From contig NC_092354.1 in assembly GCF_963676685.1 (NCBI RefSeq), positions 21,546,193 to 21,610,192 on the forward strand: a stretch of 64,000 nucleotides of DNA. The letters run 5' to 3'. Shown piece by piece: positions 48,481 to 58,500 of the stretch. Source of the stretch: Mytilus edulis (lineage: Eukaryota > Mollusca > Bivalvia > Mytilida > Mytilidae). Made by a program: the position numbers and the translations under genes. The notes below the pieces were generated by a model. It ran no database searches, was not told where the DNA came from, and saw nothing but the letters and a program-made list of their open reading frames with translations. Position 1 is the first letter of the stretch. Every line of letters begins with the position of its first letter.

Positions 48481-49840
48481 ATATGAGCAGGAAATTTGGA
48501 AACAATTATTATATCGTTTTCATTTGTTGAAAATTTTCGGATATTCAGTGCATGTAAATGTAGTTTTTTTCACAGAAACCCCATAGTAACAAACACGCTT
48601 CAGCAGTCCAATTGGGAAAACAAAGGGGAGAAATGGTGCATTATACATTAAAAAAAGATATTAAACTACCCATTAAAACTGTAAAAGACATCAAGATGTA
48701 AAAAAGGTCTTTAATGACCAACAAGTGTCCGTATCTCATATCAAACACTCTTCTAAATGTTCGACAACTAAATGACGTAGATGTATAAGCAACTATAGAT
48801 CATCGCACAGCTTTCAATAATCTGCAACACATATAAGGCACATGTACACTGATTTATTAAAACGAGAAAGCCAACGGCTGATCACGTGATTATTTGTTTG
48901 TTCCCGAAAGCATAATATCATGTGCACCCTCGGAATAAAGAGGTATTTTTTTTCAATTAAGATGCAACTTGGCTGTGCTAGCTTTTTACTATGTTTTAAG
49001 GAACGACTATTTAACGTAAAAAAGGGGGGGGGGGGGGGTTATTGATTTTCTTCTAAAAAAAATCTGAATCTAGTTTTTCCCCATACCTTATACTGTTTAA
49101 TTTGAAAAAAAAAATAATTGATACAATGATAGCGTTGAAAAAACTACACAAAACTGATCGCGTAAAGTTTTGATTTCATACACCAACGTCGTATACAGTT
49201 GTCGGCATTGTCAAATAAGCACTACATGCAGCTATCCTTGTGTATAATACGGACTCATTCTTTTATATATTGTAAGATCGGTACCATTCCCGAACACGGC
49301 AAATGACTCTGCCATAGATATTTGCACTCTTGTTTACACGAACAATTAAGTTAAAAGGCTTTGTCGAATTTGTACTGTAGTTTACACGAGCAGGAAAGTA
49401 GTTTTGTCAAATATGTACTGTAGTTTCCACGAACAAATAAGAAGGCTTTGTCGAATCTGTACCATAGTTTTCCACGAACACGACACATTACTCTTCCATA
49501 GATTTTTGTACTGTAGTTTTCCACGGACAAATAAGTAGGCTTTGTCAAACCTGTACTGTAGTTCTATCTAAATTTATCTTGTTCCTTTATAAATGTCACG
49601 AAACCATGTCATTCCAAATCACATGTAAGTCTCTTGTTTTTGTTTTTATTTGAAAATGTGCCATTTATAGAAGGAATTGTGTATGTATAAAAATATATGT
49701 GGCTGTGGTCGGAATCGTGGACGTGTACATATGTACGTCTGCAATCGTTGCGTCATAAGGTAATACAGATAAATGAAGAAAGTTCAAAAAGTACAGTTCA
49801 AGATCATTCAAGATCATCACATGTATTAGTAGTTATTAAA
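48481..49840. other. non-coding; partial Harbinger-like MITE and short repeat
   Basis: 48999-49100 is the left part of a diverged GGGA-type foldback (GGAACGACTATTTAACGT) with a G-run. 49320-49570 repeats a GTACTGTAGTTTCCACGAAC phrase about four times at 60-80 bp spacing. Confidence 0.55.
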
Positions 49841-50235
49841 GGTACCAGGATTATAATTTAATACACCAGACGCGCGTTTCGTCTACATAAGACTCATCAG
49901 TGACGCTCAGATCAAAATAGATGTAAAACCAAACAAGTACAAATTTGAAAAGCATCGAGGATCCAAAATTCCCCAAAAAATATGCCAAAACGGCTAAGGT
50001 TATCTATTCCTGTGATAAGAAAATCCTTAGTTTTTCGAAAAATTCAAAGTTTTGTTTACAGGAAATTTATAGAATAAACGATATTTATGCCAACACCGAA
50101 GTGTGGCCTACTGGGCTGGTGATACCCTTTGGGACCGAACAGTAGTGTAAATAGTTATCAAAGGTACCAGGATTATAATTTAATACGCCAGAGGCGCGTT
50201 TCGTCTACATAAGACTCATCAGTGCAGATTTGACT
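49841..50235 (+). repeat. SINE-like repeat with ACGCGCGTTTCGTCT core, one and a half copies
   Basis: GGTACCAGGATTATAATTTA begins both 49841 and 50162. The first copy extends to about 50145, the second stops after ACTCATCAGTG. Confidence 0.8.
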
Positions 50236-50337
50236 TGAACATAAAGACTCTATTTAAATTTCAGCAATATGAAAATGTGGTTTGACTTAATCGAGGACGA
50301 GGATCTAATTCCCTTTTTTGCACTTCATGTACATATA

Positions 50338-50515
50338 CAGTGAAACCTGACTAAACCGAACCCTTTCGGGACTTGAGATTTTGTTCGGTTTTGGCAGGTA
50401 TTCGGTTTGATCAGGTTCACAATGCATAAAATGTGATATCGATTGGTCTTCAGAACAAGTTTGGATTAGACAGGTTTCCGGTTTATTCAGGGTTCGGTTT
50501 TATCAGGTTTCACTG
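50338..50515 (+). mobile_element. pogo/Tc1-like MITE, copy 9
   Basis: Complete unit with TA on both sides, abutting a LINE 3' fragment. Confidence 0.92.
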
Positions 50516-50517
50516 TA

Positions 50518-51000
50518 GTTACTTATAAAAACATTCCAAGAGCACACAGATTATGTAAAAAATGTGAAGTCCTAGATGATGAATTTCATTTCTTTTTGTA
50601 TTGTGACATTAACATATCTTTGCGTTCTAATCTTTTTGCTTATCTAAAAGACTATGTACCATTTTTCAACATCTTGATGCATTCAATAAACTTAAACACA
50701 TTCTAAACCCCATTCCTGAACTTGTTTGTCATATTTGAGTCTTCATTAAACAGTCTTTAGAACTGAGGGGGTCAGACCCGTGTCAGGCAAGGTTATGATG
50801 GTGTTTTTGATATATAAACATTTATAATTGAACTCTTAATGTTCTATTATTCTATATATTGTATTATATTGAATTTCATTGTATTGCATTGTATTACATT
50901 GTATTACATTGTAGTGTATAAAATTATTGTTTGATTGTATTGCTTGACCCTTATGATCCCTTATGGGTGTAATTTTGCAATAAAGATTATTATAAAACGT
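50518..51000 (+). mobile_element. LINE 3' end fragment
   Basis: The start encodes a LINE C-terminal zinc-knuckle-like piece (CKKCEVLDDEFHFFLYC; compare CHLC..DEFHYILSC at 58.4 kb). A 3' UTR with ATTGTATTACATTG runs follows, then GGGTGTAATTTTGCAATAAA. Same UTR as 32012-32500. Confidence 0.8.
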
Positions 51001-51130
51001 TATTGATCATACATTATCTAAATCTACTGAAAACCTAGGGGTTCCTTTATTTTTGTATTCTTCAATTTTTCAGACAATGTTCCTCTATTCATTGTGTATT
51101 TACCCATTATAGTCTTCTGACTATTTTTTT

Positions 51131-51372
51131 GCATCCAATTATTCTCTATTCTTTATTGTTTCTGCCAACTTTTCTGTACCCCCCCACCACCTTTATTCTG
51201 CACTTTTACTGAGCCAATTGGCCGTTTCAGAATCTAAAGCATCATGGGTAATTCCATCCAATTATTCTCTATTCTTTATTGTTTCTGCCAACTTTTCCGT
51301 ACCTCCCCCCTTTATTCTGCACTTTTACTGAGCCAATTTACCGTTTCAGAATCTAAAGCATCATGGGTAATT
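51131..51372. repeat. tandem duplication including a MITE end
   Basis: CATCCAATTATTCTCTATTC through AATCTAAAGCATCATGGGTA occurs twice, about 116 bp apart. The first copy keeps only the MITE's left end. Confidence 0.88.
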
Positions 51373-51516
51373 TCATAGTTCGTACCCAAAATGAAAATAA
51401 CGTCACGTCATTGGTTAAATTTCCATTGTTTATGACATTTTTAACCAATCAGGACGTTTTGGTGTACATTTTTGAAAATATTACCCAGGATGCATTAGAT
51501 TCTGAAAAGGCGAATT
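51335..51516. mobile_element. MITE of the GCCGTTTCAGAATCTAA family, copy g
   Basis: Full length, AATTTACCGTTTCAGAATC to TCTGAAAAGGCGAATT. Confidence 0.8.
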
Positions 51517-52495
51517 GTTTATTATGTAAACCTCACCCAGACTCACAGTTATGTTGAAATTGTATGGTGCCATGAAGAAAAACATGAATTGCATTTCCTA
51601 TACAGAGTTTGATTATTGTATAGTTTTACTTTCATATATTTTATTCATTTAGAATAAATAGAACACTATCCTAAAAAGGTGTACCTGTTCTATTGTCAAC
51701 ATTCTATAACAAGATATGGATTCTATAATATAAAAGAACTATGAAAGAATTTACTTTCGTGTACTTTCATTTTTAAAATGTTTACGTACAGTATAAAGAC
51801 AAAGTATTGCCATTTAAGAATTGAATGCTTCTTTTTGTAAATTTATTGGGGTGTAAAAGCGTTGACCGAAGTACATTTTGTATGAAGCGCGGCAGCAATG
51901 CAACTGCTTACGGAATAACACGTGATGTGCAGTTAGCCAATCAGAATAAAATATTATAATGAAACATACATCTAATGTAATCATGAACAAATATTACATC
52001 TTGTATTAAGAATTAGATATTTAATGAATAATATATGTTCTTTATTTAATTTAAGTTATTTTGAATAATTGCTTATTTTTGTACAACCTTCTGTGGTAAC
52101 TAATTCGCGTATTCGTAGAACGAGAACACATTAAAATGGTAGCCTCTTGAAGGTGAGCGACTCGGATGAGAGGTGGAAATTTGGACTGCCACTGACAAAT
52201 AAGGGTACTTTTGATAAGGACCGATTTTTTTTCTTGTAATTGGCTACCTGTGGTTCCCGTAAAATATATTTCAATGATCTTTACGCACAAGAGAGTATGC
52301 TAATCATCTTATATGAGGTATCGAATTGCACGATCTCATTTCAAACGAAATGGTTGCATATTTTCACATCCCGCATAGCAAAACGCTGGCCAATTTAGTT
52401 GTATCCTTTATACGGCGAAACCGGTAACAATTTTGCCATCCCAATTTGCTTTCAGGGAAGTTTTATTATTCATTCATAGAGCATTTCCATTGTAG
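51517..52495. other. non-coding, upstream of the cysteine-rich gene
   Basis: 51890-51975 is a reverse match to 9260-9350. 52140-52220 matches 2150-2260 in reverse. The promoter of the gene below presumably lies here, but no TATA or initiator is convincing. Confidence 0.4.
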
Positions 52496-52537
52496 ATTGT
52501 GTTGTTTTCCTTTTTTTGAACAACTTATCCGCAGCTG
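52496..52537 (+). CDS. candidate signal-peptide exon
   Basis: It runs from acceptor CCATTGTAG to donor GTAAGT and encodes CVVFLFLNNLSAA, hydrophobic then small residues, in the right phase to join DGGLTC. The ATG must lie in an earlier exon that I could not place. Confidence 0.35.
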
Positions 52538-55500
52538 GTAAGTTTTAATGAATTTAATTATATTTGGCAACATTCTTGTTTACTGTATATTTAATTGAAT
52601 TTGGCAACTTTCTTATTTATTGTATATATAGTTAGTCGTATTTTGCAACATCCTTGTTAACTGTATAGTAAGTTGTATCTGGCAAATTCTTGTCTACTAT
52701 ATACTAGTAGTTAGTTGTATTTGGTAATTATTGTTCACTGTATAGTTACTTGTATTTAGCAATTTTCTTGTTTACTGTATAGCTAGTTGTATTGTATTCC
52801 GTGTATTGATAGTTGCTGTCTTGAATACTGTCCAGTTCGTCACTGTCTTTATACAGTACAAAGGTAGTCGCAGGCCCGTAGCCAGGAATTTCTTTCAAAG
52901 AGGGGGGGGGGGTGTATTTGGACTCATGAACTCGACTTTAACAGTCACAATTTGAACAGAACGTTGACTTTAACAGTGCTTATTTGGTTGCAAAGGGGGG
53001 GGGTCGTCCGAACTCCTCGACCCCCCTGGTTACGGGTATGCAGTCTTAGATAGTTAGTTGCTTTGTGATATTGTTAGTTGATATATTTCCTACAGTATAG
53101 TAAGTTACTGTATACTGTTGAATTTCTGAATCTCAAACACATTTAAATACTTTTATTTATTTTCGCAATGATTCGCAATATCTCGTTTTGTTTTCAAGCT
53201 GAGATTTTTTAACAAACTGTCATTTCAACAGCAGAACACGTACAATTTTCTAGTGATATTCCGGAGCCTGTATTTTAGTGGTTGTCGTTTGTTTATGTGT
53301 TACTTATTTGTTTTTCGTTCATTTTTTATTAAGATAAGGCCGTTAGTGTTCTCGTTTGAATTGTTTTACATTGTCATATCGTGGCCTTTTATAGCTGACT
53401 ATGCGGTATGGGTTTTGCTCATTCTTGAAGGCCGTACGGGTGACCTAAAGTTGTAAATGTCTGTGTCATTTTGATCTTTTGTGGACAGTTGTCTCATTGG
53501 CAATCATACCACATCTTCTTTTTTATATATATATTTTACTCTAGGGAAACAAAATATTAAGATAAAAGTATGTTCATCTGTAAGCAGAAAATAAAATATT
53601 TGTTCATGGTATTATAAACGCTTCAAACTTGATTAAATCTCTATTTCAGACGGTGGGTTAACATGTTTGAGTTGTAAGCACATGGTACAGCCCGGCGATT
53701 GTTTCAAACTGACGACATGTGGCGACCACGAGGTAAACATTCAGATAAACTGTGACTTTTAGACTAAGAACAGCAAACAAACGCTCTTATTTTGCTATTT
53801 GTGTTTATGCTGTCATGAATGGATAGCGCATATCCGTTTTTTTCTTCTATGTTAAACGGTGTTTTGGTTTAGAATGAGAAATAAAATATCGGTGATAATG
53901 AAGAAAACTGTTTCATATACTGTAAACCAACTTATTTTCGCGGATACTTTATTTCGCGTTTTACCCTTTCTTGACCACTTCGCGGCTATTTAATTTCGCG
54001 ATTTTCTGATTACTTGATGAAGTTTAATAAGGAAAGATCCATTTTTTAACAAATTCGCGAAAATAAATCGCTCGCGAAAATAAGTTGGTTTACAGTAAAT
54101 GGATTGCTGAGCAGTTACTAAAAATCAGAGTAATTACAAAGCATTTAGAAAAGGTTAAAAATGCGCTTTGTGAACATTCATAAGTATCTATCTGAAAATA
54201 AGAAGTGATTACCAATGAAACAACTGTCAATCAAACAACGTGGTACCTAACACCTTCACTAAAATTAATTTGGCTCGTTTAATTTTCTTAAAATTTTGAC
54301 AAAGTATTTACTTTGACCCTTTGACAAAAATGTAAACAAAAATCCAAAAAATTGAACCAACCGTTTAATCAGAAAAATTACACTGGTTATATAGCAGTTT
54401 GACAATTACTTATTTTGATCATTGGAAAGCTGAATATTCCCTTAAGAACACAGACGACGTGCACAAAGTTGACGGCAACTGTAAAATGCGCTTTTTAAAT
54501 AGTTTTATACAACCGTCATTTTAATATTATTGAAAAACGTCATTAAAACGTTCTGCTGATTTATCTCCCTGTAGTGTTAGGTACCACCTTAAGGTCTTAA
54601 TTTGTTCAATACAATTTTATTTTATCTTACTTTATGAAAAACAAAAAATAACTGACATGCACCTACGACAAACGGCATTACAGGCTCCTGTCTCAAGCCA
54701 GATACATGCAAAATGTTAGCGAGCGTTGTTGATGACAATTGTAATTGAATTTTATGACAATGTGAAGGAAAAATGTGTGCTGTACTTATTGCTTTTGGGG
54801 AAGGTTAACTTTCTGGTAGTAAGACCCGTCACGGCCAGGCTGGGAAACTGAATAGGCAAATGCTCACATTAAATCTGTACCGATACAGTGTGTTAAATGT
54901 CTTCCTATTTACACCATAACCAATTGTGATGCTTCTACTAAAGGGGTGATAAATAGAACATGCATACATACCCCCCCCCCCCCCCCCAAAAAAAAAAAGA
55001 AAAAGAAAAAAAAGAGCAGTAGATACGAGCATCGCATGTTTAAAGATAGTCGGACGTATTTATCGAAGGAAAATTCTTTCAATATAATATACGTATCACA
55101 AAAACAAGAAAGCGCGTATACGTAACGTTTAATCACATAACAAATGCAGCCTCGGGATTCGATTTAAGGATTTCACCATACTTATATTATTTCAAAAATG
55201 ATTCATTTCAGCAATGTTACTTGAGACGTTATGTGACGTCCTCCGGTACAACATGGTATGATGTTGGATGTTTAGATAATACGGTACGTATAGACTGGTA
55301 CTAACCTTCTTTTTTTTTGGTTTTCTGGTACAATATTATAAGTTACAGGAACACACCCGTGATATCTCGGGTCCCTGACTGAATTAAAGTATATAACTAT
55401 GCGTAAGCCTTATTTTGGTATTGGTATTGTCATCTGATAAAGTCATGCCGATTATAAGATACACAGTTTTTCTGCTTTCAAATCTTTCTGTTTGAACCCG

Positions 55501-58500
55501 TCGACCTGGAACTTATCAATTATTGGTAATATTAATTATTTGGAAAACAAAAGGTCCTGGAATGGAGTATTTAATCAACAGCATTGACCTATATAAGTTG
55601 TAAATAAAGTTGAATTCTGTGATTCGCTGTTTAACGTCATGCCCGCTAACAAATACAATGATTGAATTTAATAGTGTCAGTCCTGTGATTATGACCCGTG
55701 TATATAGCAAAATTCATAAATACACCGTTTGGTGGTGCGCGCAGATAAGGTAATAGGTAACAGGTGAATATACTATTGGTATCGGTATCGGATTCGACCC
55801 GGAACTTGTTAATTATTGGCAATATTAATGATGTGGAAAACAAAAGGGTCTGGAATGGTGTAATTTTTTAATCTACACCATTGTCCTATATTAGCTATAT
55901 ATAAAGTTGAATTCTTTGATTTGTCGTTTTTATACCCGATGACGGCTGACACATTGGACCTCGTTATTATAGATATGGTTCGTTACTGACCCCCTACGGA
56001 CTCGTAGGGGGTCACAACGTGACGGCGTTAAACAAATCACAATGTGAAAATGTACCCGCGGTGCGATAATGTACAATGTTGGATGTTTACAATACGTAAA
56101 GACTTATAGTCGTCTTTTTTTTTTTATCGTGGATGTTTTGAAGTGTTGTGTGGTATAAAAGCATGATATGCTGTTGGATGTTTAGATAACACAGTGCGTA
56201 TAGACTGGTACCCATCTTTTTTTCTAAAATGATTTTTAGTGTTGTACAGGTACAATATTATATGATGCATAAATATCTTAAATTGCATTCTGAATTGGTT
56301 CATTGGTATCGGCTAACTTTTCTTGTTTTAAATACAGAAGTTTGACTGGTTTAAATAATGTACATATGAGCTAAGAAATATCTATTGATAAATTGTCAAA
56401 ATTTGGTTAAAATTCAGAAATGTGCAGCTATATCCGGGCTACCAAAGACTGTTCGTCCAACAACAGTAGAAAATAGTAGAACACTTCCTCCATCGATCAT
56501 AGGCAAACGTCAAAACGAGGTTAATATGACACAATTGCCCATTATGGCCAGACACACATTGCCGCCATCTATAATAGGAAAGCGTCAAGATGCTGACGGG
56601 GAAACAACGTTGTGTGAGCACTGCTGTAATAGTAGTACTATATGTAACACCGGGGGATATTGTGGATCTTTGTGTAAGTGAATTAAGAAACTGTATACAT
56701 GTACCAGTCATACTCCAGAAATTAGAAAAAAACAGACCAAACACGAGTCATAATTAAGCATTTCGCGGTCATTTTCATATCCGAGACTGCAATTGGCATG
56801 ATGACAGCGTTTTGATAAATTGTATGGCCTTATTATCATTTAGTTCGTGATTTGAAATGTTTCCAGTCATGAACTACACACTCTTTTTTATACGTTTTGC
56901 TTTATATCTATTGTACCGTTATATCAGGTTACTTGAAGTAGGCCGATTCCAATGTTGTTGTTTTTCTGACAGCGTGTCTTGTTTGCACTCATTTATTGTT
57001 GTTATTTTCTTTGACAACTTGTCAATGACATTAGTCACAGCTATTCATGTTTACATTATCATAAACAACTTTTTGTTGTTTACATTAACAGATTTAAACA
57101 TAGCTGTGTTTATAAAATTGTCAAAGAGACAACAACCCGACCAAAGAGCAGAAAACTGCCGAATGCCAACAATGGGTCTTCAATAGAGCGAGAAAATTCC
57201 GCTCCCAAAGGCGTGCGTCAGATGGCCCGTAAACAAAAAAAATATGTACTAGTTTAGTGATAATGGGACGTCATACTTAACTCCGAAATATATAATAGAA
57301 ACTAACATTAAAAATCATACTAGACTGAACCTATATGATTACATCTACACTTCTTGTTTACACTACTAGTAACAGCTTTTCGGTTTTACAGCTTTCCATT
57401 TTACTTGAACAGCTTTTCGTGTTTTTATTATCAGTCTTTTATGATAACATTTCATATCTATATTAACAGCTTTCCATGTAAACATTAATAGCTTTTAAAA
57501 ATCCCGATCATAAAAGGATGCATGCATTAAAAGTTTTTCATATTTAGGGTAACACTTTTACATGCCTGCATTACTAACTTTTCATGACGTTAATAGCTTT
57601 TTGTGTGTTCCTTAACAACTTTTCATGTTTTCATTAACAGCTTTTCATGTTTACATTAACAGCTTTGAGCAATCCTGGTCCGATATGTTACAGTTGTAAA
57701 GAAGCACAGACCGCTGACAGTTGTGACCAGATTGTTCAATGTGGCGAAGACGAGGTCTGTGCTTTAGATAGAATTTTAAATGTAACACGTCTTCTGATTG
57801 GCTGAAAGCGTTTTGTCTATCAGCTCAGAGACACAATTATGTCATGTGAACACGAAGTCATCAACGTTTTTATCATTATTTACTCCTTTTCAGAAATAAA
57901 TCATAGGACTTAAAGGAATATTTTTAATAGTTATTCTGTCTATTTGAAATAACGTAAAAAATGTGGCGCACACGTTTAAATAACCCATTACGCGCGTTAT
58001 TCAGCGTGTACCACATTTTTTATGTTATTTCTTGATAATTTAATTTTGGATGTAACGCATCTTTTGATTGGCTGATGTTGTTTTGTTTATCAGCTCATAG
58101 ATATAATTTAGTCATGTGAGCGTGACGTCACATCATCAACATTTTTTAAATGAATGAATGAATGATTTTATTCTCATAAACTAGTTCATAGCTACAGAGA
58201 AAATAACAGTTCATATTTAATACGTATTTTGTTTCGCATGTGTGAAAATAAATAACATTATAATATTATTAAAGTTCTTCTAACCAGGAGAACAGACTTT
58301 CAATGATATGTATCTTATAAATCTACACAATTTTCTAGTTCTTCAACATTTTCAGATGAGAATACATTTCTAAATTTAATAATCTTAGCATTTTGTTTAC
58401 AATAATGTGGTAAATATTTTTCTCTTTCAATGTTAAAAAAATTGCATGACAAAATGTAGTGAAATTCATCAGCAATATCTCGTGAGCTGCAGAGATGACA

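Noticed and set aside
56857..57186. 109-codon hydrophobic frame
   Set aside because: Its last third is the reverse retroelement tail repeat. The rest is T-rich intron of the cysteine-rich gene.
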